Positions 1-11,421 of a DNA stretch of 64,000 nucleotides are shown here, piece by piece. A program made the translations under genes and the position numbers. The notes under the pieces were generated by a model. That model did no database searches. It saw nothing but the letters and a program-made list of their open reading frames with translations, and had not been told where the DNA came from. The stretch's first letter is position 1, and the number at the start of each line of letters is the position of its first letter. The DNA comes from Codonopsis lanceolata. Taxonomy: Eukaryota; Streptophyta; Magnoliopsida; Asterales; Campanulaceae. Location: positions 59,097,693 through 59,161,692 of the forward strand of contig CM028379.1 of the NCBI GenBank assembly GCA_013146195.2. Direction: 5' to 3'.

Positions 1-47
1 AAAAGTGTCACTATTTAGTATTGAAAGTGTTGCGTTTTAGTATTAAA
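1..47. repeat. GTGTCACTTTTTAGTATTAA minisatellite, fragment
   Basis: Two degenerate units of a roughly 22-bp motif (GTGTCACTTTTTAGTATTAA type). The same motif forms longer blocks at 1907-2130 and at 41.04-42.33 kb. It ends abruptly in TATTAAA at a Helitron terminus (CTAG, 48-51), as the block at 41479 does. Confidence 0.6.
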
Positions 48-710
48 CTAGTTTTTTTAACCCGTACGTTAAACGCACGTCAACTAAATCGTATATAAAT
101 AAGAATGATTGGTTTATTAATAATTACACACAAGTATATCATTAATTATTATAGATTCTAAAAAATTTTCCTCATATATGATATTTGTTGTTTATTAGTT
201 GGTTTTTCATCTTCGCCGCATATCTATATATTCAAACCAAAATAATTGGTTACTCTAAAAACTACGACATATAATCGTCCATGACTAAATACTGGTTTTT
301 TCAAAAAGAGACATATGTGCAATTATTGACTTTGACACTTGTTAGTTGTCATTACACATGATACCGGTAATATAAATTGTCTTCTCTTGAACTTGAAAGA
401 TAGTCTTATATTATATAGAGTTAATGACAATCTTGGGATAAAAACATTTTCTCCAACATTGCTTCCTTTCAAAAAAATTTGTTTCAACAATGTAATCCAC
501 AGGATTTATGATGATTAGTCTTGTTCCATTGCACAACCCTACAGCATGATCAATGTTTCTAAATAATATTACTGGAACACTAATTTTAAGTGTCAATTCA
601 TAGCCTGACAACCCTGAACACTTTATACTATTCAAAAAGCTCTGCATAATGAATGTTTTCGAACAAACTTGAATTATTTTCGCGATGCAAATAGAATCTG
701 AACTCAAATA
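48..710 (-). mobile_element. Helitron relic, 3' terminus plus helicase fragment
   Basis: On the minus strand this ends in a typical Helitron 3' terminus: a GC-rich hairpin (63-69 pairing with 73-79, one mismatch) followed about 11 nt later by CTAG (48-51), with A on the + strand at 47, as expected for insertion between A and T. The fragment at 411-707 resembles the C-terminal part of the helicase at 32.2-32.5 kb. I could not place the 5' TC end: the sequence beyond 720 becomes low-complexity AT-rich repeat, and a TATAGA|T at 1634 is only a weak candidate. The element is therefore probably rearranged or truncated. Confidence 0.65.
411..707 (-). pseudogene. Helitron PIF1-type helicase fragment
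   Basis: A 98-codon remnant. Residues such as FLNSIKCSGLSGYELTLKI and LFRNIDHAVGLCNGTRLII match the corresponding stretch of the helicase remnant at 31941-32885, the segment between helicase motifs III and V in PIF1-like Helitron proteins (LRNID...GLCNGTRL is characteristic). There is no Walker A or B motif and no start of its own. Divergence from the 32-kb copy is clear, so it comes from an older insertion of a related family. Confidence 0.7.
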
Positions 711-1560
711 AGTTCTTCCTTTTGAATAATTACTTTTATTAAATTATATTTGTATTTTATGAATAAAAAAATTTCTGAGAAGAAAATAAGCTAAAATCAA
801 AATAACAAAATTATTTTTACCATTAACTATTATTTTTGTTTTGTAAATTATTTTTGATTTTAATAACTTCCATTATTTTTTTTGTTTTATTGACTTTGTA
901 ACTATTATTTTTGTTTATTTTTAAGAATTATTTACGGGAAAAAAATTTCAGTAATTTTTTTTATTATTTTGCTAACCTCAATTTAAATTGTTTTGTTTTA
1001 TTGACTCTGTAACTATTATTTTTGCTCCATCAAATATTTTTATTTTACGAACCTATTTTTGTTTTACATAAACTATTTTTAAGAATTTGTTTTAAACTTT
1101 TGTTCTGTAAATTATTTTTATAATTTTACTAACCCCAGTTTAAATTATTTTTGTTTTATTGACTCCGTAACTATTTTTTTCCATCAGATATTTTTATTTA
1201 ATTGATGTATTTTTGTTTTACATAGCTATTTTAAAAATTTTGTTTTAAATTTTTTCCATAATTTTTTAAAATTATTTTAGTAACCTCAGTTTAAATTGTT
1301 TTTGTTTTTATTGACTTTGTAACTATTATTTTTGTTCCATCAAATATTTTTTATTGTACTAACGTATCTTTGTTTTGCATATATATTTTTAAGAATTTGT
1401 TTTAAACTTTTGTTCCGTAAATTATTTTATTTTACTAATTTCCACATTAAATTATTTTTGTTTTCTTGATTCTGTAACTTTTATTTTTATTTTATTAACC
1501 TCTTATATTTTTGTTTTTTTTAATTCCGAAACTATTATTATTGTTTTAGTTACTATTTTT
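711..1560. repeat. AT-rich tandem repeat, about 155-bp unit
   Basis: Four to five degenerate copies of a unit containing TTATTGACTYTGTAACTATT then ATTTTTGTTCCATCAAATAT, then TTTTAAGAATTTGTTTTAAAC. The marker TTGACT(T/C)(T/C)GTAAC recurs near 893, 1001, 1159, 1311 and 1466, a spacing of roughly 152-158 bp apart from a shortened first unit. No coding potential. Confidence 0.65.
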
Positions 1561-1753
1561 TATGTTTAAAGAGAAAAAAATGTTTAAACATACTTAAAAA
1601 AAAGAGATGATGGTGATGAGAGAGAAAATATAGATGAGACGGGAGAGAGAAAGAGAAATACAACCAAAAGATAGGAGAGAGAAATAGTGAAATGGTAACT
1701 CAAAAGTTAATAATTCAAAAGTGAGATTTTGGAGGGAAAAATCTACCCTTGTC

Positions 1754-2309
<556 letters not shown>

Positions 2310-2343
2310 GTAAAACCTACAACCTCCTTGTTCTAAACCTTAA

Positions 2344-2371
2344 CCAGTGATGCACCCGTGCGTTGCACCGA
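2344..2371 (-). mobile_element. Helitron-like 3' end
   Basis: Minus-strand hairpin with GTGC/GCAC stem (about 2358-2368) followed by CTGG at 2347-2344 and host T (A on + at 2343), matching the hairpin-CTRR-T layout. The stem is short. The adjacent AT-rich sequence to about 2580 may be the body of a small non-autonomous element, but no TC end was identified. Confidence 0.4.
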
Positions 2372-2584
2372 TTGTACATGTGTATAAAATTATATACTAA
2401 ATTAAAGTTGAATAATATGTAATTAATTTTTTAATATTAACAAAATAAACAAAAAATAATAAACAGTAAAATTAAATATAGAAAATCCTTTAAATTTGAA
2501 AAAAAATAATATAAATTTTGGAATACTTTTTATATGCAATAATTTTCGTTCAACATGTACGACTATTGCAACTATAAATATCAC

Positions 2585-2844
2585 ATGGCCATGTTTGATG
2601 TAGCTTATGAGTTGGTATTTATGGCTTATGATTTCTCATAAGTCATTTAGAGAGTGTTTGATTTCAAATGTGCAGTAATAAGTCATAAATAGAGTACAAG
2701 TCAACTAAAACACAACTCACTTTATAAGTTATAAGCATTAGAGCTAGTGCTGAAGACTTATCAGATAAAAAAACGGATGAACAGTGCCATTAAATAAAAT
2801 TTTCATATTCCAAAACTACCCTAAGTTAATAATAATAATGATAA

Positions 2845-2888
<44 letters not shown>

Positions 2889-3170
2889 ATGATAATAATA
2901 ATAATAATATTATTATTATTAATATTATTTTATTTCAGCACTATTTCAACTTATTAATCAAACACACACACACACACTAACTCATGAAAGCTAATAAGCA
3001 CTTTTAAAAAGCTAAATCAAACATCACCAGTCATTAGTCTTCAGTCATAAGTAATAAGTTATCATTCATAAGTAATAAGTTATCAACACATATCAATAAG
3101 CTAAATCAAACGGGTTCAAGTCATCAGCACATATCAATAAGCTAAATCAATCGGGCTCATAGTATCTCTA
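2585..3170. mobile_element. MITE-like element with (AAT)n/(ATT)n core
   Basis: The left end carries GCCATGTTTGATGTAGCTTA. The right part carries TAAGCTAAATCAAACGGG, its approximate inverted repeat (GTTTGAT..AGCTTAT). Internal pieces TCATAAGTAATAAGTTATCA and ACACATATCAATAAGCTAAA are repeated at 3045-3150. The core (2827-2933) is an AAT run followed by an ATT run and again AAT/ATT, able to fold into a long AT hairpin. The exact ends and target duplication are not resolved. Confidence 0.5.
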
Positions 3171-4640
3171 GACAAAGCTACATATAACTTATGATAAGCA
3201 AAAACATGTTTTCAAATAAAGTCTTATATTAGGCAATGATTTAAAAATAATATCAATAGTCTTTAAGTTTAAAAATGTTTTACCTTTGGAGAAAAAAATC
3301 AATTTTTAGAATAAAAATATTAAGAATTTTAGTTCAATTCAAATTCTAATATTTTTTCTGGATATAAACGATAAAATTTACATTGAAACCCGCAATTCCA
3401 ATTCTAGACAATGGAATTGAGGTTCAGCTTCTCTCATTCTCTACTATGGAGTCTCAACAAAATTTAAATTCACTTATGTATTTTTTGTATTAAAAATGAT
3501 ATTAAAATATATACAAATAAATATATATAAATAAAAGTTACATTAACGTTAAAAAAAAATTGATAGCACATATAATATCAGACAAATGTCAAATTGTTTG
3601 TGATATACTAACATGTTTTGTTATACAACCTTAAAAAATACACTTTTCAGAATTGGTAATTTTTATAAAATAATTAAAGTATTATGGTTCAATTTAAAAA
3701 TCTGACATAAATAAATAATAATTAAAATAATATATAACCAAGGAAAATAAAATGTAGGAGATGGGTCAAGGAAAATGAACCACAAATTCAAACGATCGAT
3801 GGATAGATATCGGAAAATTTGGTTAAAACCATGCTATGGATAACTTTTGGACCGCGATCCAGTAAACACTCATAAAACCACGTTGTTTTAGTTGATGTAT
3901 ATAAACAAAAAGAAAATACTTTTACCCTAGTTTCACCACACAACGAAAAAAAAATTATGCATTTTTTGCAACAATGATGAACCTCAAGGTTACCACCTAA
4001 AGAAAGTTCGACAACGGAAGCTATGACCACTGACTTACCGGAAACTTGTTGGTATGTTCATAATTCAAAAAATATTTCAAAAACTTTGTTTAACTTTAAA
4101 ACTCGTTTATTAATTTTAATTCGTGATTTAGTTCAACTAACAAATAAATTTGATCTGAATGTTGATTAATTTTATCATCAGCACTTTTTTATATCTAAAT
4201 TTTTAAACATGTATAAGTAACTAAAAATCAGAAATTATCGGGTTTCCATTTTTTAACATGTAGCTAGTTGTCTCAAAAAATTGGTCCTATCTTAATTTAT
4301 AGATTTTTTTTTCAATAATAACTTTGATTATGATGAAATGGATAAAAAATTGTCAGATCTTAGTATTATTATTAATTGATTGTCTGTGAATTAGTTTTAC
4401 TTCAAAGTGTGTGTATATGATTTAGTTTCAAAATCGTTGTTTTATTCCATATTTATTTTTCCTAGCCTGGATATTGATGCAAAGAAATTGACAAAAAAAA
4501 CTTGGTTTTGTTATCTCTAATATTTCTACTATGTATATTTTTCTTAATGTACTAAATAAGAATGTGAAGAGGTTTTGAAATCATTTATCAAATCAACCAT
4601 AATAATGACATTTTATATTTTTAATTTCCAATATAAAAAT

Positions 4641-4642
<2 letters not shown>
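3171..4642. other. AT-rich intergenic sequence, no gene seen
   Basis: No reading frame with recognisable protein similarity, no RNA gene and no clear transposon ends. The longest open frame (3788-4030, minus) has no family features. Codons and composition look non-coding. Confidence 0.6.

Positions 4643-4697
<55 letters not shown>
4643..4697. repeat. (TA)n microsatellite
   Basis: About 27 TA dinucleotides without interruption, flanked by GGGA and TGCG. Confidence 0.95.
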
Positions 4698-4699
<2 letters not shown>

Positions 4700-4700
<1 letters not shown>

Positions 4701-4815
4701 TTAAGTCTGACCAACTCGGCTAACATATTATTGTGTATTTTATTAACATGCTTACTTATTAACCCACACATTTTTAAATGAGACTTCGTCTTACTAACAC
4801 GAGCCTTTGCCTTTA
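4700..4815. repeat. Dispersed repeat related to 42.54-42.68 kb
   Basis: Shares ACCAACTCGGCTAAC, then TTTATTA..ATG, TTATTAACCC and AAATG.G..(T)CGTCTTAC in the same order as 42.56-42.65 kb. This is part of a dispersed, probably transposon-derived unit that itself often ends in GTCTTACGGAT-type sequence. Confidence 0.5.
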
Positions 4816-5224
4816 ATGAGAGATGCATGCATAATTTAATGAGAGAGAGGAGAGAAAGATAGTAAAAGGGATATTATTGTCAAAATATTTTTTTTCAATC
4901 CTTCATTAATTAGGTTTCTTAATCAGCGTGTTTTGTTCATTAGGAACATTTAACTGAGACAGAGAGAATAGTAATGAAGAGATATATTGGAAAAAATGAT
5001 AACAAATTTATACATAAAAAATTATATTAATTGAGATATCTTAAAATAGAAAATAAGAACATTTTATCAATTATCTTTATCTCAATCTTTACGTTATAAC
5101 TATCGGTTAATTTTATAGATCATATAATTCTATTTAAACAATTACCAACAACATTACCCCTCATTACTTTATTCTTTTTAATTTTTCTTTTCCTCGTCTT
5201 ATTATTTAATTTATTTAACTTAAA
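4816..5224. other. Upstream region of the DUF300 gene
   Basis: AT-rich sequence with no reading frame of note; presumably distal promoter of the gene starting near 5255. Confidence 0.4.
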
Positions 5225-5232
5225 TATAAAAA
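5225..5232 (+). promoter_or_regulatory. Candidate TATA box of the DUF300 gene
   Basis: TATAAAAA about 155 bp upstream of a good splice donor (5381) that would end a non-coding first exon. The position suits a start near 5255. It is inferred from sequence and spacing only, and the surrounding DNA is AT-rich. Confidence 0.4.
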
Positions 5233-5254
5233 AACTTTCTGCACCAGGTAAAAC

Positions 5255-6650
5255 AAGTTTTCGAACACTTTTATCATTGGCCAAAGATTTTCCTAGTCAA
5301 AATCCCAAGTGTCACGAGATCAGTAAATCTCATCCCAAGTCTGTTCTCATCGATCTTACCGAAACTGATTCCCCAAATCGGTAAGAATCCATTTTCGCTC
5401 TTTGAATTTATTTCAGAATTTCCCGTCTTTTGTACTCAAATCATTGACTTTTACTTGGTCAATTTCTTCAAGTTCGTGCTTTGTTGGTTGCCGAGAAATT
5501 CCAACAAGAAGGAAAAGGGAAGCTAATTTAAGGTAACCCAAATCTCTTATATGTGTTACGGGGAAAGATGGAAGTTCCATATACAAGTAGTTCATAGATG
5601 TACGGAGCTTACTTCAGTTAATTACCTTATCATTCTGTGTTCATTGAGTTTGTGTTTTTTTTTCCCATGATCCCCTTGGTTGATTTTAGTTGCAAGTTTG
5701 ACTACCTTGACAAGATAAAGTTTTGTCTCTAAATCGTTATATATTCAAATTATGTTACCATGTAGTTGTTAGAAGTTGGTTAAGATTCAAATCATGTGAC
5801 GTGTGAATTAATTTATGGTTTTTAAGTATATATAGTTCTGAGGAGGTTCTTTTATTTTGGGTGGACTAATAGGATTGGAACTGCTGTCAGAGTCTCAATT
5901 CAGCTCAATTTTACTGTTATTTTTCTGGGTCCGGGATCACTGGGGAAAGGAATTCAATGGACAAGAGAGATGCATTAGTTGCAAGGATGAGCCAAAGAAA
6001 CTGTTGTGTCACTGGGAGCATTTTTCCAATATGTATAAAGCTTGTTGTTTAGAAAGCTTGATTATGTAGTGGACGCCAGTAGTTCTGGACTTCTGATGAG
6101 TGATACTTGCTCATACTTGTTTTTATCTATTTTAGTGGAAGTGATTTGATAAAATAGTATGAACAGGATATGATCAGAGGGTACTTCTGTCTAGGGGTTG
6201 TCAATTATCCTTGAACTGATTTCATCAGGCTTATAAACTATTTTCTAAGAAAAACTGGCCAATCTATTCGTGATCATGACATTTTAGCTTATTTTGATTC
6301 CATTCTATGTCATTCTCAACCATTTAAACTAGTCTTCTTTTTATTTTTATACAAAGTTGGAGGTTTAGAGGCAATCATTTCCTGTATGATCTATACCACA
6401 TGTTTTCTTCTTAGTATAAACTATAAAGATGTGAACTCTTCTCAAGAAGAGAGAATTGATATGAATGATATTCTTGGTAATCATCACCAAAATGGGTGAA
6501 ACTGATTAAGATGATAAGTATTATGAGGATAAAGCCTGATGCCTTTCCATACTTAGCAATTTCATCTCCAGATAATATGGCCTAACATAATGATCTTAAA
6601 GATAATCTTTGTGCAGATCAAGTTCTGTGTTCTTAGTAATCTGCTAGGCA
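5255..6650 (+). other. Probable 5' UTR exon and leader intron of the DUF300 gene
   Basis: A likely non-coding exon (about 5255-5380) ends in AAATCG|GTAAGAATCC. A matching acceptor TTTGTGCAG|ATCAAG lies at 6616, leaving a 34-nt second leader segment before the ATG at 6651. The intervening 1.24 kb is T-rich and intron-like. A 70-codon frame at 5857-6069 has no start and no family likeness. Confidence 0.5.
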
Positions 6651-9600
6651 ATGGATTTAACTAAAATGAATGCAAGAGAGCTTACTCTGCTCGGGTCTGC
6701 TGGTTGCGTGTTAGCTACGATGCACTTCACAGTGCAACTCCTATCCCAGCATCTCTTTTACTGGAAAAATCCTAAGGAGCAGAAGGCCATAATTGCAATC
6801 ATCCTTATGGCTCCCATTTACGCTACCACCTCTTTTGTGGGTTTAATGGATATCCAGGGAAGCAAAGCGTTTTTCATGCTGTTGGACTCGATTAAAGAGG
6901 GCTATGAGTCTTTCGTAAGTGACTTTTGTCATTTGGAAGCACTTGGTTGTCATTTGCTCTTTGCATCAACCAAGCTAATTGTTTGTATGGTTATGTGTGT
7001 TTCCAATTGCAGGTGATTGCTAAGTTTCTGGCCTTACTGTATAGCTATTTGAACATATCGATTAGCAAAAATATAGTGCCGGATGAAATCAAGGGAAGGG
7101 AAATTCATCATTCATTTCCAATGACTCTGTTCCAGGTGCAATCTCATAGTTCCTCTATTTTAAAAGGCACTAAACAAATAAATTTTTTTCTTGCTGTTTA
7201 ATTTGTTTTATACAATTTTGAAATGAATAGGATATTCCTTTATCGTTTCGCTGGGGGATGGGCTGTTCTGTAATCAATATAATTTGTGAAGTATTCAAGT
7301 ATTCATTTGGTTTAAATTTGGGTTACAGCATGTTCCAGTTTGTTGTGATCTTTGTCACCTCCACCTTTGCTGCATCACGAGAGATATGAAATAACTAAGA
7401 GCACTGTTGGGTTGTTCCTTGTACATAGCAGGTTTTTCTTTCCTTTTTTATTTGTTTTGTTCATAAGCTCTTCTAGAATCGAGATTATACATAGGTAAGT
7501 ACCAACAGGCAATAACATACAACATAGCCCCTTGAATGTAGCCAACTTCGAAAATCTCCATACAACGAGAAGAATGTATTCAAATTTTAATAAATCCAAA
7601 CCTTACCAGCATTAGATACTATACCTTCTGACTATGCTCATTTCTTTCACATTTTAATTAGATGGAAGCATGAATTCCCATGAAAGTTCTTTTAATTTAG
7701 TATGAACACTCAAATGTATCACATGCTAGATTGAGCATTTTATTTTACCACTCTGTCATGTATCAATCAGAATGGTAAAGTTCAAGGATGCATCTGATAT
7801 AACTATTCTCTGTTGCTGCAGCCTCGCACTGCCCGTCTGAACCACCATACTCTAAAGCTTCTCAAGTACTGGACTTGGCAATTCGTCATAACCCGACCAA
7901 TATGCTCTGTGGTGATGATCACGTTTCAGTTACTTGGATTCTACCCCGATTGGCTCAGCTGGACATTTACCGTCATTTTGAACATTTCATTTTATGTGGC
8001 TATGTACTCCTTGGTGGCCTTTTACCATATCTTTGCTAAAGAATTGCAGCCTCACAAGCCACTTGCAAAGTTCATATGCGTTAAGGGGATTGTTTTCTTC
8101 TGCTTTTGGCAGGTAAATCTTTTTTTTTTGGTCCCCTCCTGAAAAAACTACTCCTCCATCCCAAAATAAGTGACCCTTACTGTCTTTACACGATTTTAAG
8201 AAAGTATTTGACTACATGGGATTTTCCTTTAATACCTTCCAGCTATGCTCTAGTGGTGTCAAATCAATGGGATCCAATCCTTTTTCCATCTTACATTTAA
8301 GAAGGATACCATAGACACTTGGTTTAGCAAACCTTTCTAGAAAAGGAAAGACCACTTATTTAGGGACGTCCAAAAATAGAATATCACACTTATTTTGGAA
8401 CCGAGGGGGTATTTGGGTTTCATTTACTAGAAAATGCATATGATGAGACTGTTACAAAGTGGCTACTTCTGTTTCCAAATGCTGTCTTGGGTTTCTTCAG
8501 TACATGCACTACCTCAATTTTTAGTGTCTCAGTGCTGAAAATAAACATATCCTCGTGGATGCTAACAAAGGACATGAATGGTTTTTTTTCTTTCTAAACA
8601 TGTAGAAGAAAGATTGGTGGTCAGACTTTAAAAAAGTCAAGACACTTAGTTTTTTCATAAATGATAAATATGTAGTAACAGCCTTTGTTATCCAAGTATA
8701 GTACCTTCTGACTCATTGAAGCTCAGTTACAAGTTTGGAGATGAAGATGCCTGAGATAACAAGAATCTGCTTTCCTAGCTCCCATTGTTTTAATGACATA
8801 GTTGATTATCTTTTATCATTAGCTAATGAGGCTGAGAGAATTATCAAGAACTAATTTGCCTTTGAGGGAATACCCTTCTTCACTTGGTACAGAAAAGGTG
8901 GGGCCAGCCAATAACATCAAGGATAAACCTTGAAGTTGGTAGGATGGTTGCCACTTGTCTCTGGCTCCCTTAAGTTCCCCAGGTTTTCTTTCCCCTTAAT
9001 TTTTGGTGTAATATTAAAATCCCCTCAATTTTTTAGATTATCTACCTCGACGCTTTCTCTTCAGACAAATCTGCGTTCTTGTCCCTATAGGTACAAAGAA
9101 TATCTCCCCTTAATTTGAGGTTCTTTAGTGAAAAAAGCATGTTCATTCCTCATTTTTAAAAATTTCTACACCTTAGTCTCTTTATGGAAGATTTATAGTG
9201 TAGGTCCTCATTAATCCAAATCCTTGGTCCTTCTATCCCTGACCTTTATGATTTCTGCGAATGCTGCCATCCAATATATTTTTTTTTATAAGTAAAAATA
9301 ATAATAAATAGATATGAAACATGCTATTAGCAAGAGTTGAACTTGGATCAAATTATTTACACCAAGGCTTGCTACCACTAGGCTAGTTTCCTTTTTTAAT
9401 ATTTATTGAACAGCTGAAGAGTAGTGGTGAGGAGTAGGCTTCATTGAACAGCTGATAACTGGAAAGGGGCAGATCCTAAGAAATTTGATTGAACTCTCCA
9501 CCAGGCAGTTGGCTATAGTTTTGTGAAGATGTCATTCTCTTTCAGCTTGATTTCTATTTGAGACTGATGTCAGACATTCTCCAATTTTGGCACTCTCTAA

Positions 9601-10255
9601 CTTCGCTTATTTTTCCATATATAGTAGGTAATCAAATCATTAGTTTGTGACTGGTTAACAGGCTAAACTTGTGTATCTCGAAATTTGAAAGGAATCATCA
9701 AACGCATGCAGGACATTCATATATTCAGCAAGTATTCTTGCTGGATATCCATATTCAATAAGTTCCAGAAGATAGTTTTCTGACAGCAATATTATCCTTT
9801 GAATGTTCAAACACATAGGTACCTGCTAGGGTTTTCAAGTGACTGTATGAATAGCAAGTACAAAGGATCTCTGGTTGTCATGAAATCCATTATGGACTTT
9901 ATATGGCGTATGTTCTCATAGTTGGTGCACATCAATTTGAACTATTTAGGTGTAAGTTCTCATAGTTGGTGCACATTGTTCTAAAAATCGGCCTAGGCGG
10001 CCGCCTAGGCGCTAGGTGCCTCCCCGCCGCGATTTCCTTCAAATCGTCCAAAAAAATTGCCGGGAGGAAAATCGTCGTCTAGTTGTGCTAGGCGCTGCTG
10101 GCCGCCTAGACATCCGATAGTACAACACCTCAGAAAGAAGGGGCAAGAGATGGAGAGACGAGGAAGAAAGGGAGGACTTACGACGACGATGGCGATTATG
10201 GAGCTTCAATGATGGAAAGCAACGATACTTGGAGAGATCTAAGTATCTAACCCAT

Positions 10256-10286
<31 letters not shown>

Positions 10287-11421
10287 AAGTATCTAACCCA
10301 AGAATATCACACCTCATTAATGTTTGGGTAGGGGCAGTTTAGTCTTTACTATATGTTTCCTTGGTTTGTGTGAAAAGCCCAAAACGTCATATATTTTGAG
10401 ATAGAGGGAGTATGAGTAGTTGGTTGGGAAATGTGAATTGTTTGACAAATAGATATTTAACAAGTAGGAGGAAAATGAGTTGTGTCAAAGGTCAAGTGAG
10501 ACACCTTGTCTGACACCACTTTGAGAAATGGAAAGATTGATAGGAGGTCACACGAGCTAGGTTTTGCTAAGACATATTTTCAAGTAGAGGGAGTATGAGT
10601 AGTTGGTTGGGAAATGTGAATTGTTTGACAAATAGATATTTAACAAGTAGGAGGAAAATGAGTTGTGTCCCTTGTCTGACACCATTTTGTTTTCTATTTA
10701 TTTTTTCCCTTTGTTTTCATTCAACTACATAATTGTTTTCTATTTATTTTTTCCTTTGCAACTCATAATTGGCTCAAAATTTCTTGGGATTTGTACTTTA
10801 TGTAATGAAATGGAATTGTTAGATTAAAATTTTTAATCTTGTCAATTGTAATATAATCATAATTTTTAGTATTTTTAGATTATTAGATGATATTTAATAT
10901 TATTATATATGAATGTTTTAATATTTGTTGGTTAAATTATATTAGAAAAATAAAAAACTATTGTAGTTATCCCTTGATTTCTCGGCCCCACCTAGGTGCT
11001 AAGCCTAGCACCCGCCTAGCGACTTTTAGAACCTTGCTGGTGCAAATGTAAAATATGGAGTGGAGGGCAACTTAGGTTTTCATCTCCATGGTGTCCAAAT
11101 ACAAGTCCTTGACCTTCCTTCCCTCTAATATCGACTACGTGGTTTTCTTTTTTGGATAATTGAAGCGTTATTTGCTTTTCGAATTTCACGAACTTGATAA
11201 CATCTAACCATGTGCAGGGAGTATTGCTAGACATCCTAGTTGCAATGGGCATCATCCAATCTCATCACTTTTGGTTGGACGTGGAGCACATTCAGGAAGG
11301 CATTCAGAATGTGTTGGTTTGTGTTGAGATGGTTGCATTTGCCATCCTTCAGCAGTATGCATTCCACCATTCTCCTTACAGTGGAGATGTTGAAGCCAAA
11401 ATGAGACGTAAAACTGATTGA
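6651..11421 (+). CDS. DUF300/OSTalpha-family (TMEM184, LAZ1-like) membrane protein, 4 coding exons
   Basis: Coding exons 6651-6914, 7013-7135, 7822-8112 and 11218-11421 join in phase 0 at every junction, with GT-AG introns (CGTAAGT; TTGCAG|GTG; CCAG|GTGCAA; GCTGCAG|CCT; GGCAG|GTAAAT; GTGCAG|GGA), giving 293 residues. That is the usual length of the short plant members of this family; LAZ1 itself is longer. Hydrophobic segments occur near residues 12-30, 46-66, 89-105, 150-170, 178-200, 212-230 and 260-280. Family marks include the APIYATTSF segment after the second helix, WQFVITRPICS, and the KGIVFFCFWQ/GVL run across the last splice site. DUF300 proteins are multi-pass membrane proteins related to the organic solute transporter alpha subunit; plant LAZ1 relatives act at vacuole/endomembranes in brassinosteroid signalling and cell death. 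The exact role of this short member is not known to me. The frame is intact. Intron 3 (8113-11217) is expanded by transposons. Confidence 0.92.
8151..8409. mobile_element. Stowaway-type MITE in intron 3
   Basis: Inverted ends CTCCTCCATCCCAAAATAAG (left) and CTTATTTTGGAACCGAGGGG (right) match the Tc1/mariner-derived Stowaway consensus and are flanked by TA duplications (8149-8150 and 8410-8411). Length 259 bp, no coding capacity. Confidence 0.85.
8412..9273 (+). other. Intron 3 sequence, nothing distinct seen
   Basis: Intron-like T-rich DNA of the DUF300 gene between the Stowaway and the SINE. No repeats with definable ends and no protein-like frames. Confidence 0.4.
9275..9392 (-). mobile_element. 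tRNA-derived SINE in intron 3
   Basis: Read on the minus strand: a tRNA-like head with box A-like TAGCCTAGTGGTAGCAAGCC (9385-9366), box B-like CAAGTTCAACTCTTGC (9345-9330), a short body, and an A-rich tail (poly-T on + near 9280-9288). Candidate target duplication is weak (AATATATT left, AATATTTA right). The promoter spacing of about 35 bp is right for a polymerase III tRNA-type SINE. Confidence 0.55.
10257..10282. repeat. (GA)13 microsatellite
   Basis: Perfect alternating AG run inside the hAT element, followed by a repeat of the preceding ATCTAAGTATCTAACCCA. Confidence 0.9.
10403..10667. repeat. Internal direct duplication of about 85 bp
   Basis: The stretch beginning AGAGGGAGTATGAGTAGTTG at about 10403-10488 recurs almost unchanged at about 10584-10667 (ending AAATGAGTTGTGTC), separated by roughly 95 bp. 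It is within the hAT element at 9974-11036. Confidence 0.85.

Larger units (their letters stand above)
9974..11036. mobile_element. Non-autonomous hAT element in intron 3
   Basis: Ends are imperfect inverted repeats: CATTGTTCTAAAAATCGGCC on the left and, reverse-complemented, CAAGGTTCTAAAAGTCGCTA on the right. Both continue into GC-rich CTAGGCG/GCCTAGGCG clusters. Flanks are an 8-bp duplication with one mismatch, TTGGTGCA (9966-9973) and CTGGTGCA (11037-11044), the hAT signature. No transposase. The interior holds a GA microsatellite, an internal duplication, and a Stowaway-like end (CATATATTTTGAGATAGAGG). It lies 181 bp upstream of the acceptor of exon 4. Confidence 0.8.

Noticed and set aside
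1600..1640. 5' end of the first Helitron at TATAGA|T (1634)
   Set aside because: The flank after it does not restore the repeat seen left of position 48, so the pairing of ends is unsupported.
5857..6069. Small gene in the leader of the DUF300 gene
   Set aside because: No ATG at the start of the frame, no similarity, and it lies within a predicted intron.
9330..9390. tRNA gene
   Set aside because: Boxes A and B are present but no cloverleaf with acceptor pairing; the A tail fits a SINE better. The same applies to 15610-15690.
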